A stretch of DNA of 64,000 nt, from the NCBI GenBank assembly GCA_910585595.1, contig CAJUET010000005.1, forward strand, positions 1-64,000, written 5' to 3'. The position numbers and the translations under genes were made by a program. Under the pieces are notes generated by a model that worked only from the letters and a program-made list of their open reading frames with translations, did no database searches and was not told the DNA's origin. This stretch comes from an uncultured Christensenella sp. Its GTDB lineage: Bacteria; Bacillota; Clostridia; Christensenellales; Borkfalkiaceae. The stretch's first letter is position 1, and every line of letters begins with the position of its first letter. Below, one piece after another: positions 49,201-57,750 of the stretch.

Positions 49201-49609
49201 CGCGCTGTCGTTCCGTACGGTGACGGCAAAAGAGGAATGGGTCGTGCGTAATGCGGCGCAGAACTATCGTAAAATAGATTCCCGCTATATTACGGTCGAC
49301 GGCAGGACGGTGACGATCGACGGGGATTACCTCGCGTCGTTACCCGAAGCGAAAAGTTATGTATTTGTTCTGGAAAGCGGAGACGAAATTTTAACGTTCA
49401 ACGTTTCCTGGTCAAATGGCGGAAACGCAAACGGAAACAATACGGCTCTCGTCGTTTCTCTCTCGGTCGTGTTCGGCGTGCTTGCGGCGTCGGGCGCGGC
49501 GGCGCTTGCAGTGTTTTTGATTCGCAGAAAGAAGGGCGCTGCGAAACGGGAAGGGGCGGAACAGGCGAACGAAGAAACGGACCGCGGCGAAACGGAAGAC
49601 GATCAATAA
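46280..49609 (+). CDS. Extracellular membrane-anchored GH32 fructanase with levan-binding-type module
   Basis: A 1109-residue secreted enzyme. Signal peptide to about residue 35; an early beta domain (about 40-205); a GH32 catalytic domain with WNNDPNG (Asp near 226), WRDPKVF and ECPDVFP (Glu near 425); a C-terminal GH32 sandwich; a BIG2-like domain (about 715-800); a CBM66-like module (about 815-970); and a membrane helix near 1052-1076 with a basic tail that ties it to the cell. It should cut levan or inulin outside the cell. The start at 46280 follows GGGAGG. Confidence 0.9.
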   Translation: MRARGKWLTGLLAALVFMLFAAIGFTVKVHASAAESDGVVSFDWTGRTLGADETFAFAADAEFSTAETAGLAFGKTENGSYSFVVDRAENRVRLVKSGETQEVLKEEPFVGPANMSADEEAIVKEKTKSLSSVSLQVVLYKEGETAFLSFYADGIERFVFTDGSAPAAKLEADVTLGAYEGGELGYFTEGGAAAFQNATVSKNEISLYSELYRNRFHYSQNSHWNNDPNGMVYYGGYYHLYYQHYPFGETWGDMYWGHARSTDLVHWENLPIALVPDRANGEIGYMWSGSALVYHKGESAKIDGWFAEAADAKADGEAVGLLGYYTRHQENGGNKNTGIMISRNGGLTWEKKALVPCTVSRDAGGNPVTDGSWRDPKVFDISSVAGDYKWGMALTDMEDQYLFFLKSKDLVSWEDAGFLRVYCKPECPDVFPLTADDGRTHFAVTLSSRYYFVCDFGFEDGKLTVKDPDTGARIDALESTDKRLCKMEYGPDSYAAQTFYIEEGKYADKAVGLSWFSGMPNAAGSVDSGSFRTARRGWNGSGFTIPVIYGLKKNADFGYTLTETPVVKDDTAFEKTEVEDYAALKSHCLEIEATVVNPALEPVSIRVNVSADGKHYTEIGWNKRDGYFVDRSHTETAGVAFPEGTLRFASRQGKQDTTLNFYILVDNGGVEVFAKDFTVPFYLLTLASPYSTGIEVIVSPNAQKEISVREISDPRRSDGEEETYLNVSATELELDDTLAVKADVLAYAGGQSLTWRVKEGDCVTVEKTAEGASVRAVKAGNAVVEVSSGNMTRTIRASVAAKPSGNDDLTFTPSGVVSGEWHYTASGLTGTNLGGDGFLLSEERGSDFYYSASFDLGTGAAAAVVFRATEENGKLAHYLIANYDRPGKIVKLWSENGELGRAGVGEVDESNLNIAVKAKGTDIRIYLNGAQVIRAELKNNDPLEGRFGLNACATRASFRSVEKTDLNLEYTGEGALSFRTVTAKEEWVVRNAAQNYRKIDSRYITVDGRTVTIDGDYLASLPEAKSYVFVLESGDEILTFNVSWSNGGNANGNNTALVVSLSVVFGVLAASGAAALAVFLIRRKKGAAKREGAEQANEETDRGETEDDQ

Positions 49610-49637
49610 AAAACAATGTTAAGGGGAAGATGAGATC

Positions 49638-52600
49638 ATGAAAAAAGGCAGAAAAATCACGGCGCTTTTGTTGGCTCTTGCGGCGGCGGGCGCAATGACG
49701 GCAGGACTAGTCGCCTGCGAAGGCGACGACCCGGATTCGGAAAAACAGGAGCAGACGACGGTCGCCGAGAAACTGAAAGAAGGCGGCGCGATCGTGTTGA
49801 CGGACGGAAGCGCTTCGATCGATCTGACGCAATACGTCAAGGCGAACGGGAATACGTTCCGCGCGACGAGCAGCAATCCGAAAGTTGCGGCGGTCGCTCT
49901 GTCGGGAAGTACGCTGACGGTGACGGCGGCGGGCGAAGGTTCTTCGGTCATTATGGTCGTCTGCGGAGAGGTGTATATCACGTTCACCGTCAGCGTACCC
50001 GAAGCGTATTATTCCGTTACGCTCGACGGGGAATCCGTGCCGCCGTCGGAAGGGGATATGTGGCAGGCGGGTGCGTCGTACACGCTTCCCGAAGCGAAAA
50101 CGCCTGCCGATCCGAACTTCGAATTCAAAGGCTGGAATGTAAACGGCGAAACGAAACAGGCGGGCGAAACGGTCACGGTCAATAAAAATCTTACGATCAC
50201 CGCTCTGTTTGAAAGGAAGGCGGCGCACGAAGTAAACGGACATGCGCAGTCGGTCACGCTCAGCGTCGGCAAGAGCGCGACCGTCGAGACAGCCGATTAT
50301 ATTGCCGCCTACGGCAGAGAGGTTAGGGCAGTCGCCGACGGAAACGAATTTATAACGGTCGACGTTCAGAACGGGATCGTGACGTTGACGGGCGTTGCAA
50401 CGGGCGACGCGACGTTGACGCTGTCGACCGAGGGCGTTGCGGTTTCCATCGAAATACACGTTCTCTCCGCCGATATGCCGACGTTTGAAAATACGACGAT
50501 CACCATAGATCTCTTTACCGCAAACAGCGGGAGCGTTTCGTTTACGCCGACCGAACCCGAGGGACATACGTATTCTTACGAGTATTCTCTTTCGACGCAG
50601 GACGACAGGGCGACGGTTTCGGAGGGAACGCTTACTTACGATCTCGGCGCGGATTACGAAGCGGAAGAGGGCGGCGAAACGGTATCTCTGATCGTTTCGG
50701 TTGCCGTCGAAATGGACGGCGTTGCTGCTGGAACGGTGACGTTCACCGTCACCGTGAAGATCAAAGACACCGCGCCCGCGGCACCCGTCTTTAACAACGC
50801 GACGGCGACGATCGATCCGTTCTCCGAAGAGGAATCCGAAAATTCGTATACGCTCGAATTGAAAGCAGAGGATGAAAATTTCACATATGTATATGAAATC
50901 GGCGGAGTCGTCGTTTCGGGCAATAAGAAGTACACGGCGGTAGCGGATGAAACGGTGGAGGTGACCTATACCTATAAGGGAAATACGCTCAGGAGCGGAA
51001 CGGCTTCGTTTACGGTAAAGATCGACTATGACAAGACGCACTTCCCCTCGCTGATAGAGGAGAGTAAAACGGAAAATATCGATCTGGCATCGGTGAAAAA
51101 CGGTGTCTATGTACTTGATCTCTTTGCGAATTTCACCGAATCAGGCAATATCGCGGGCTATACCGTGAACGGCACGGATCACGTTTCGGGAAGCGAATAT
51201 TCGATTTCCAATGCGGGCGGCGAGTACGGAGAAACGACAAAGGCGGTGACGTTTACCGTTGTCGCAACGGTGAAAAACGGTCTTGGCGATCCTCTGACCT
51301 ATACCTATACCGTCAACGTGACGGATACGACAGCGTTCCGCATGCAAAACGGCGGCTTCGAGGACGGGTTGAACGGCTGGACGGGAGCAACGGGATCGCT
51401 GAGTAGTGACGCCACCTACTGGGGTCAGTATTCTTCAAATAACGACGGTCAATATTATGTCGGGATCGACGGCGGAACGGAAACGCTCGTAAGTCCTTCG
51501 TTCGTCGTAGGCGGAAGCGGTTGGATCACGTTCAAATTCGGCTCGGCGCGTCCGATCGAGGGGAATACGCCTCGGAATGTGCATCTCGAATTTTACGAAA
51601 AGAAATCCGAGGGGGGGGGTACGGATATTAAGATCGCAGACGTGCGAAATATTCTCTGGAAAGACCCCGAAGCCGCGCTCAAACTCAACGATTACAAACT
51701 CGATCTGAGTGCATTCAAGAGCAAGACGGTCTATGTAAAAGCAGTGGACGGTGAGAACGGAGGGGATTTCCGTTCGATCTATCTCGACGCGTTCGTAACC
51801 TATTGGAAAGACGCGCCGACCGACGCAAAATATACCGATCTTTCCGCAACCCGTTATTTTGATACGACTGCCGAAATCAATCTCAAAGAGGCGAACACGT
51901 TCACGCTCGGTATTCCCGCCCTTTCGCAGGGATTGGTCGGAAATGCGACGTTTACGGCGGAGGTCGACAAAGCGGGATTGAATATCGATGACACGAATCC
52001 GCTGTTGTTGACGGCGACGAAATCGGGCGACTATACGGTCACTTATAAAGTCGACGGTGAAACGGCGTTTACGGTAAAGGTGAACGTTTTGAATACCGTC
52101 GAAACGCCTATGTTCGAGAACGCGGAACTGAACGTAAAGAAGGGTGAGAGCGGCGCGCTTGCGTTGTCCGTTCCCGAAGAGGATTCGCGCTTTACTTACG
52201 AATACTCCGTTGGAGAAAGCGGCGTTGAAATTGCAGAGGGCAGCCTTCGATTCGATGCTTCCGCCAGGGAAGAGGGAACGTATTCCTTTCGCGTCAGCGT
52301 GATCGTTACCGATACGAAGTGGGGCGAGGGCGGCGACGCGTTTGAAAAATCGTTTACCGTAACCGTCACCGTGTACGGTGAAAAAATCATCGCGGGCGAT
52401 CTTCTGACCGACGGGAGAGCGGAAACCGCATGGGACGTCTATGCGATCAAAGAGAAATCTCCCGAAGCGATTTCTTCCCCGATCGATTTTTCCGGATATC
52501 TGATCGTTCCGGATGGCGTTACGGTCAATTACTCGGTTACGAGAAAGATTGGCGACGGCGAAGCGGCGGCGGTTGAAACCATAAACGGTATATACGAGCT

Positions 52601-53360
52601 GCCGTTTGCGGACTGCGGAATCACGGTAAATACCGTTAAAACCGTTTTGTTTGAAGTTACCGCGGTAAACGGAGAAGATTCTTCCAATACGGTTTCCTTT
52701 AAGTTGACCGTGTCGATCAAAGATACGACGGAGAACCGCGTTGTGAACGGCGGGTTCGAGACGGGCGATATGACGGGCTGGACGACTGCGACGGACGGCT
52801 TTAATTTAGGAACCTGCGTGATTTCCGCGAATGAATATTGGAGCGAACAGCTTCCTTACAATCAAGGCGGAAATTATCACCTCGACGGCTGGAATACCGG
52901 AATCGCAGAAGAGGGTACCTGGACGGTTCGTTCTTCGTCGTTTACGCTTGGCGGGAGCGGTTGGATTACGGTGAGAATGGGCGGTCATGCCGCGGCAGTC
53001 AAGGTCTACAAGGAGAACGGCGAACTTGTCGGCTATTATCAACAGTCGAGATTTGCAGACGTCCATTTTAACGATGGATTCCTTGCTCAGGGCGGTTCTT
53101 GGGCAGATATGGCAACTTATGCGATCGATCTTTCGGAGTTTATAGGCGAAAAACTTTACGTTGAACTTTGCGACGAAGCGATAACGGGTTGGGCGAACGC
53201 ATTCTTCGACGAGTTGATTACCTATTATGAAGTCGTGCCCGATTGGCAAAACATGAAGGAAACGGTTGTCAATGCGCACAAAGCGTCCGATCCCCGCGAC
53301 GAAAGCGATACGGTGGACATTCCTTGGGTACTTGCAGTGAATAAATCGGATCTGAAATGA
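49638..53360 (+). CDS. Large surface lipoprotein with Ig-like and carbohydrate-binding-like modules
   Basis: A 1240-residue lipoprotein (lipobox LVAC, Cys near 30). It has BIG2-like domains (about 45-115 and 195-275), an InlB/Listeria-type repeat (FEFKGWNVNGETKQAG, about 150-165) and several Ig-like modules. Two NGGFExG modules at about 569 and 1033 are close to those of the 744-residue lipoprotein; the second ends in DELITYYEVVPDW. A nine-G run (51611-51619) lies in the first module. It is probably a fructan-binding surface protein. It is last in the locus, with a terminator behind. Confidence 0.8.
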   Translation: MKKGRKITALLLALAAAGAMTAGLVACEGDDPDSEKQEQTTVAEKLKEGGAIVLTDGSASIDLTQYVKANGNTFRATSSNPKVAAVALSGSTLTVTAAGEGSSVIMVVCGEVYITFTVSVPEAYYSVTLDGESVPPSEGDMWQAGASYTLPEAKTPADPNFEFKGWNVNGETKQAGETVTVNKNLTITALFERKAAHEVNGHAQSVTLSVGKSATVETADYIAAYGREVRAVADGNEFITVDVQNGIVTLTGVATGDATLTLSTEGVAVSIEIHVLSADMPTFENTTITIDLFTANSGSVSFTPTEPEGHTYSYEYSLSTQDDRATVSEGTLTYDLGADYEAEEGGETVSLIVSVAVEMDGVAAGTVTFTVTVKIKDTAPAAPVFNNATATIDPFSEEESENSYTLELKAEDENFTYVYEIGGVVVSGNKKYTAVADETVEVTYTYKGNTLRSGTASFTVKIDYDKTHFPSLIEESKTENIDLASVKNGVYVLDLFANFTESGNIAGYTVNGTDHVSGSEYSISNAGGEYGETTKAVTFTVVATVKNGLGDPLTYTYTVNVTDTTAFRMQNGGFEDGLNGWTGATGSLSSDATYWGQYSSNNDGQYYVGIDGGTETLVSPSFVVGGSGWITFKFGSARPIEGNTPRNVHLEFYEKKSEGGGTDIKIADVRNILWKDPEAALKLNDYKLDLSAFKSKTVYVKAVDGENGGDFRSIYLDAFVTYWKDAPTDAKYTDLSATRYFDTTAEINLKEANTFTLGIPALSQGLVGNATFTAEVDKAGLNIDDTNPLLLTATKSGDYTVTYKVDGETAFTVKVNVLNTVETPMFENAELNVKKGESGALALSVPEEDSRFTYEYSVGESGVEIAEGSLRFDASAREEGTYSFRVSVIVTDTKWGEGGDAFEKSFTVTVTVYGEKIIAGDLLTDGRAETAWDVYAIKEKSPEAISSPIDFSGYLIVPDGVTVNYSVTRKIGDGEAAAVETINGIYELPFADCGITVNTVKTVLFEVTAVNGEDSSNTVSFKLTVSIKDTTENRVVNGGFETGDMTGWTTATDGFNLGTCVISANEYWSEQLPYNQGGNYHLDGWNTGIAEEGTWTVRSSSFTLGGSGWITVRMGGHAAAVKVYKENGELVGYYQQSRFADVHFNDGFLAQGGSWADMATYAIDLSEFIGEKLYVELCDEAITGWANAFFDELITYYEVVPDWQNMKETVVNAHKASDPRDESDTVDIPWVLAVNKSDLK
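51611..51619 (+). repeat. G9 homopolymer inside the lipoprotein gene
   Basis: Nine G bases encode part of SEGGGT in the first binding-like module. Slippage would truncate the protein mid-way. Confidence 0.6.
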
Positions 53361-53387
53361 TTGCGGAATATAAGCGGAATATAATAG

Positions 53388-53417
53388 GACGGTGTAGTTT
53401 TCTACGCCGTCTTTTTT
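53388..53417 (+). terminator. Terminator of the fructan locus
   Basis: GACGGTGTAG (53388-53397) pairs with CTACGCCGTC (53402-53411), followed by TTTTTT. Confidence 0.9.
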
Positions 53418-53496
53418 CGGTTTTAACAGTTGATCATACATATTCTAAACCGTTATAAAATTTTATTCTAATTTAGTGGCATAATAGATTAGAATG

Positions 53497-53505
53497 TGTT
53501 ATAAT
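53497..53505 (+). promoter_or_regulatory. Extended -10 promoter of trkA-trkH
   Basis: TGTTATAAT (53497-53505) is an extended -10 element; no good -35 is seen. The leader is about 40 bases. Confidence 0.6.
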
Positions 53506-53549
53506 AGCAAAAGAGTTTTTAAAATGACTTACGGGAAGAAAAGAGAAGT

Positions 53550-54911
53550 ATGAACATAATCGTTGTCGGATGCGGAAAAATCGGTAAGGTACTGTTATAC
53601 AGTTTAGCCAAAGAGAATCATAATGTTACGGCGATCGATAGCGACGATCGGGTAATCGAAGCAGTAAGAAACGGTTACGACGTAATGACTTATTGCGGAA
53701 ACGGCACTTCCTACGAGGTCTTAAAGAAAGCGCGCGTGGGGAGCTGCGATCTGTTTATCGCGGTTACCGCTTCCGATGAGCTGAACATGCTAAGCTGTTT
53801 TGCGGCAAAGAGAATGGGTGCAAAGTACACCGTTGCTCGTATCAGAAATCCCGAAAACAACAACAGCAGTTTGGACTTTATGAAACAGCAGCTCGAACTG
53901 TCTCTTACCATAAATCCCGAACAGTTGGCGGCACAGGCGATTTATAACAGCTTGAAACTTCCTGCCGCGGCTAAGCTTGAAACGTTCAGCCGCGATCAGC
54001 TCGAAATGATCGAGCTCATCATAAAGCCCGATTCACCGCTTGACGGAGTTCCTTTAAAGGATTTAAAGAAGAAGCACAAGGGACAATATCTTATCTGTGC
54101 CGTGATGCGGAACGAGAACGTGATCATTCCGAAGGGCGATTTTGCCTTGAAAAGCGGAGACCGCATAGGACTTATCGTCGCGGAGGACGATTTGAACGGT
54201 ACGCTTGATATTTTGGGTGTTCCGCACAAAAAAATAAAGCAGACCATGATCATCGGCGCGGGGATCACATCGCGCTATCTTGCGAAAATTCTTTTAAAGC
54301 ACCGGATCGGTGTTAAAATTATCGATTCGGACGCAAAGGTCTGTGAAAAGGTGTGCGAACAGCTTCCCTCGAAAGTGACCGTGATCCACGGAAACGCCAT
54401 GAGTCAGGATCTGTTAACGGAAGAGGGGCTTCCGTCCGCCGACGCGCTTGTCGCACTTACGGGCATGGACGAAGAAAACATTCTCATTTCCTATTACGCG
54501 ATGAGTCAGTCCGTTACCAAAACGGTCACAAAGGTCAATCAGGACGAGCTTCTTTCGGTTGCCGAAAAGCTCGGGCTCGATAGCCTGATTTCGCCCCGCA
54601 AGGTCACGGCTGACGCGATCGTGAAGTACGCCCGCGCCCTTGAAAACACGCTCGACAATCAAATCGAAACGCTCTATTCCGTCATGGGCGGCAATGCGGA
54701 GGCGCTGGAATTCAAGGTAATTGCAGATTCCGGACTTACGCACGTTCCTCTCAAAGAAATGAAGTTGAAAAAAGGCGTCCTGATCGCGGGTATTATTCGT
54801 GCGAAAGAGGCGATCATTCCGGGCGGTGACGACGTTATACTGCCCGAAGATAAAGTGGTCATCATATCCGCAGGCAGTCAGATATTCGAGCTTTCGGATA
54901 TTATACAGTGA
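53550..54911 (+). CDS. trkA: Potassium uptake regulator TrkA
   Basis: A 453-residue cytoplasmic subunit made of two tandem RCK units, each an NAD-binding Rossmann domain plus an RCK_C domain. The first nucleotide motif is VVGCGKIGKVL at residue 5, the second IIGAGITSRYLA near 234. It gates TrkH according to nucleotide binding. trkH starts 13 bases later, so the two form one operon. Confidence 0.94.
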   Translation: MNIIVVGCGKIGKVLLYSLAKENHNVTAIDSDDRVIEAVRNGYDVMTYCGNGTSYEVLKKARVGSCDLFIAVTASDELNMLSCFAAKRMGAKYTVARIRNPENNNSSLDFMKQQLELSLTINPEQLAAQAIYNSLKLPAAAKLETFSRDQLEMIELIIKPDSPLDGVPLKDLKKKHKGQYLICAVMRNENVIIPKGDFALKSGDRIGLIVAEDDLNGTLDILGVPHKKIKQTMIIGAGITSRYLAKILLKHRIGVKIIDSDAKVCEKVCEQLPSKVTVIHGNAMSQDLLTEEGLPSADALVALTGMDEENILISYYAMSQSVTKTVTKVNQDELLSVAEKLGLDSLISPRKVTADAIVKYARALENTLDNQIETLYSVMGGNAEALEFKVIADSGLTHVPLKEMKLKKGVLIAGIIRAKEAIIPGGDDVILPEDKVVIISAGSQIFELSDIIQ

Positions 54912-54924
54912 GGGGAAGGGATAA

Positions 54925-56385
54925 ATGAATTACAGATTGATATTTAATCTCCTCGGAAAGGTTTTGCTGCTCGAAGCGGTTCTTCTCGTGCTTCCTTTGA
55001 TAACTTCCTTCGTCTATCTCGAATTCAACAGCGCGATGGCGTTCGGGATCACGGTGGGCGGTGCGCTCGGCTTAGGGTTGCTGTTGACCTTCCTTGTGAA
55101 ACCCAAAAAGCATCAGCATATGTACGCCAAAGAAGGGCTTATCATCACAGCTCTTGCATGGGTTGCCGTATCGCTTGTAGGCTCTCTTCCCTTTGTGATA
55201 AGCAGGGAGATCCCTTCGTTTTTGGACGCGCTCTTCGAGATCGTGAGCGGGTTTACCACGACGGGGGCTTCTGTTCTGAGCGACGTGGAATCGCTCAGTC
55301 ACGGAATGCTTTTTTGGAGAAGCTTTTCCCACTGGATCGGGGGAATGGGCGTGCTTGTATTCGTGCTTGTATTCGTCAACAGGAACGACCGCTCTATGCA
55401 CATTCTCCGCGCCGAGATGCCAGGACCCACGGTGGACAAGCTTGTTCCCAAGGCAAAAAACACGGCGTTCATTCTGTACGGGATTTACATCGTTTTAACG
55501 CTTTCGCTTGCGATCATGCTCGTGTGCGGCGATATGAACTTTTTCGAAGCGCTTCTGCACGCTTTCGGAACGGCGGGCACGGGCGGCTTCGGGATCAAGA
55601 ATTCGAGCATTGCAGATTACAGCAGTTATTCGCAGTGGGTCATTGCGATCTTCATGCTGCTCTTCGGCGTGAACTTTAATTTGTATTTTTTGCTGATTTT
55701 AAGGAAGTTTTCGAACGTTTTCAGAAACACCGAATTATGGGTCTATATCTGCGTTGTGGTTGCTTCGGTCACGGTCATCACGCTGAATATTTACAAACAG
55801 TGCGAAAGCGTAGCGGAGGCGGTAAAGCATTCGACGTTTCAAATCGCTTCGATCATGTCGACGACGGGCTATTCCACGGCCGACTTTAACCAGTGGCCCG
55901 CGCTGTCAAAGGGAATACTGTTTACCCTGATGTTCACGGGGGGATGTGCGGGATCGACTTCGGGCGGATTCAAGTTGACGAGGGTGATCATTCTGTTTAA
56001 AAAGATCGGCAACGATCTGAAAAAGGCGCTGCACCCGCGCACCGCTACGGTTGTGAAAATCAACGGGGAAAAGATCAGCGAGGAGACGACGAGCGGAGTC
56101 ACCTCTTATCTTGCGATTTACGTTCTTATATTTTTTGCGGTGTTTATCATTCTTTCGATCGATCCGCGCGTGCCTGCCGAAGGTGCGCTTGAAACGAATT
56201 TCTCCGCCGCCGCTTCCGCGTTCAACAATATCGGACCGGGCTTTTCCGCCGTGGGACCGACCTGTAATTTCGGGTTCTATTCGCCCGTAAGTAAGATCGT
56301 TCTGATTTTTGCAATGCTTCTCGGCAGACTCGAAATTTATCCGATCCTTGCGTCGCTCAGTCCGACCACCTGGTTCAAAAGATAA
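54925..56385 (+). CDS. trkH: Potassium transporter TrkH
   Basis: A 486-residue membrane protein with about ten hydrophobic helices. The four pore loops of the Trk/Ktr superfamily are visible: GFTTTGAS, GTGGFGIK, MSTTGYSTAD and NIGPGFSAVGP. It forms the K+ path and pairs with TrkA. Confidence 0.94.
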   Translation: MNYRLIFNLLGKVLLLEAVLLVLPLITSFVYLEFNSAMAFGITVGGALGLGLLLTFLVKPKKHQHMYAKEGLIITALAWVAVSLVGSLPFVISREIPSFLDALFEIVSGFTTTGASVLSDVESLSHGMLFWRSFSHWIGGMGVLVFVLVFVNRNDRSMHILRAEMPGPTVDKLVPKAKNTAFILYGIYIVLTLSLAIMLVCGDMNFFEALLHAFGTAGTGGFGIKNSSIADYSSYSQWVIAIFMLLFGVNFNLYFLLILRKFSNVFRNTELWVYICVVVASVTVITLNIYKQCESVAEAVKHSTFQIASIMSTTGYSTADFNQWPALSKGILFTLMFTGGCAGSTSGGFKLTRVIILFKKIGNDLKKALHPRTATVVKINGEKISEETTSGVTSYLAIYVLIFFAVFIILSIDPRVPAEGALETNFSAAASAFNNIGPGFSAVGPTCNFGFYSPVSKIVLIFAMLLGRLEIYPILASLSPTTWFKR

Positions 56386-56436
56386 ATGTTTCCGCTAGGA
56401 TCGGCGCGCTTCCCGTAGCGGATAAAATCAAAACGG

Positions 56437-56469
56437 AAAAGACGTGTTCGAAAGCGGACACGTCTTTTT
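56437..56469 (+). terminator. Terminator after trkH
   Basis: GACGTGT (56441-56447) pairs with ACACGTC (56458-56464), flanked by A and T runs; it could serve both convergent genes. Confidence 0.85.
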
Positions 56470-56498
56470 GTTTTGGTTCAATGCCCCGAAGCGTTTTT

Positions 56499-56741
56499 CT
56501 ATTTCTGAAACTTGAACTTTTTGGGCTTTTTATATTGCGGCGAAGTCTTTTTTTTCTTCTCCACAAGGTAATAGACGGGCTCTTGAGGTTCGGGTTTTTC
56601 CGCCTGCTTTTTGGGCTCGCGCTTTTTATAGGCGCACCAACCGAGGATCGCAAGTTTTGCAACGTGCACGATCACGACGGCGATCAGAAAGATACAAATT
56701 GTAAACAGTGCGCCTCTGCTTTGTACGCTCAGTAATTCCAT
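56499..56741 (-). CDS. Small single-helix membrane protein
   Basis: An 80-residue protein with one membrane helix (about 12-35) and a Lys/Pro/Gln-rich cytoplasmic tail. No family recognised. TATAAT (56753-56748) lies six bases before the ATG and no ribosome site fits between, so the mRNA is probably leaderless with +1 at the A of the start codon. Confidence 0.6.
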   Translation of the reverse strand: MELLSVQSRGALFTICIFLIAVVIVHVAKLAILGWCAYKKREPKKQAEKPEPQEPVYYLVEKKKKTSPQYKKPKKFKFQK

Positions 56742-56747
56742 GTCTGC

Positions 56748-56753
56748 ATTATA
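56748..56753 (-). promoter_or_regulatory. -10 box of a probably leaderless gene
   Basis: TATAAT on the minus strand ends six bases before the ATG at 56741. The -35 region is weak. Confidence 0.55.
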
Positions 56754-56823
56754 GCGGTTTTATTTTGTCACAAATTGAAGAAGAAGAGCATATTTTTTCT
56801 TGTTTTCGGGAAAACCCGAAGAT

Positions 56824-57558
56824 ATGGAGAGAACGATATCCGAGGCGGAAGCCGCCGAATTCGAAGAATTTCAAAGAACACGGCGGGAAGCAGAAGCGGA
56901 GCTCACTTTAAAAAAGTTGCAAGTGGACGTTTCCCATAGGGAAACCGACCGTCATTCCCTATACGCCGCCTGCGATTTTGCAAAAAAGATAGGGGCGTTC
57001 AGCGTAACGGTTTCGCCCGTGAACGTTTCGGCGGCGCGGCGGCGGTTGAACGGGAGTCCGAGCATGATCTGCTGCAACGTTGGCGGTACGGGAGAGAGCC
57101 TTGTCTCCGTTAAACAGAAAGAGGCGAAGCGCGCCGTGAGTCAAGGCGCAAAAGTCATAAGACTCGTGCCCTGCTATTCCGCGCTCTTCGGTGGAAATAC
57201 CGGGTATCTGAAACGCGAAGTGAAAAAGGTGCGTCGCGCCGCAAAGAAGTGCAGAGTGGTGCTTTCGCTCGACGACCACGCGCTTTCGAAGGAGGATATC
57301 GAAAGAGGCGTTGCAGCCGCGGTCGAGGGGAAGGCGGACGCCGTCTCCGTGCGGGGAGAAACTGATTTGGTGCTGTTTGCAGTACGCTGTTCGGCGGGAA
57401 GGCTCAGCGTTGAGGCGTCGGGTGTGGAGAACGCCGAACAGATGCGTGTGCTTTTACGTTCGGGCACGGAATACGTTTTAACGTCGAACGCGGAACACGT
57501 CTCCGAAGAACTCTATAAACTCTTGGTAGGCACAGATCGCGACGGGGACGCTTCCTGA
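56824..57558 (+). CDS. DeoC-like TIM-barrel protein, degenerate
   Basis: A 244-residue protein resembling deoxyribose-phosphate aldolase in length and order of strands (QVDVSHRETD, ICCNVGGTGES, GAKVIRLVPCYSAL, CRVVLSLDDHALSKEDI, ADAVSVRGETD). The Schiff-base Lys segment (KTSTGF type) is not found, so classic aldolase activity is doubtful. An ATG at 56824 is taken as start; a TTG at 56800 is possible. The preceding region shows only weak promoter signals. Confidence 0.65.
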   Translation: MERTISEAEAAEFEEFQRTRREAEAELTLKKLQVDVSHRETDRHSLYAACDFAKKIGAFSVTVSPVNVSAARRRLNGSPSMICCNVGGTGESLVSVKQKEAKRAVSQGAKVIRLVPCYSALFGGNTGYLKREVKKVRRAAKKCRVVLSLDDHALSKEDIERGVAAAVEGKADAVSVRGETDLVLFAVRCSAGRLSVEASGVENAEQMRVLLRSGTEYVLTSNAEHVSEELYKLLVGTDRDGDAS

Positions 57559-57580
57559 AAGAAAACGCGAAAAAAAGAGA

Positions 57581-57608
57581 AACTGCGCAATAAAGCGCGG
57601 TTTTTTTT
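57581..57608 (+). terminator. Terminator after the DeoC-like gene
   Basis: AACTGCGC (57581-57588) pairs with GCGCGGTT (57595-57602), within a run of eight T. Confidence 0.85.
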
Positions 57609-57668
57609 CGATTGTGCATGAAAATTTTATTTGGCGGAATGAAATTCTCGAAAACCGCCCGAAATCGC

Positions 57669-57697
57669 TTTGCGTTTTCAGGAAATTATTGTAAAAT
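57669..57697 (+). promoter_or_regulatory. secA promoter
   Basis: TTTGCG (57669-57674) and TAAAAT (57692-57697) with a 17-base spacer. Confidence 0.5.
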
Positions 57698-57750
57698 AAA
57701 CGGGTGAGATTCTGCGCTTTTTTAGGAGTGCAAAACGGAGTTAAGTTAGA

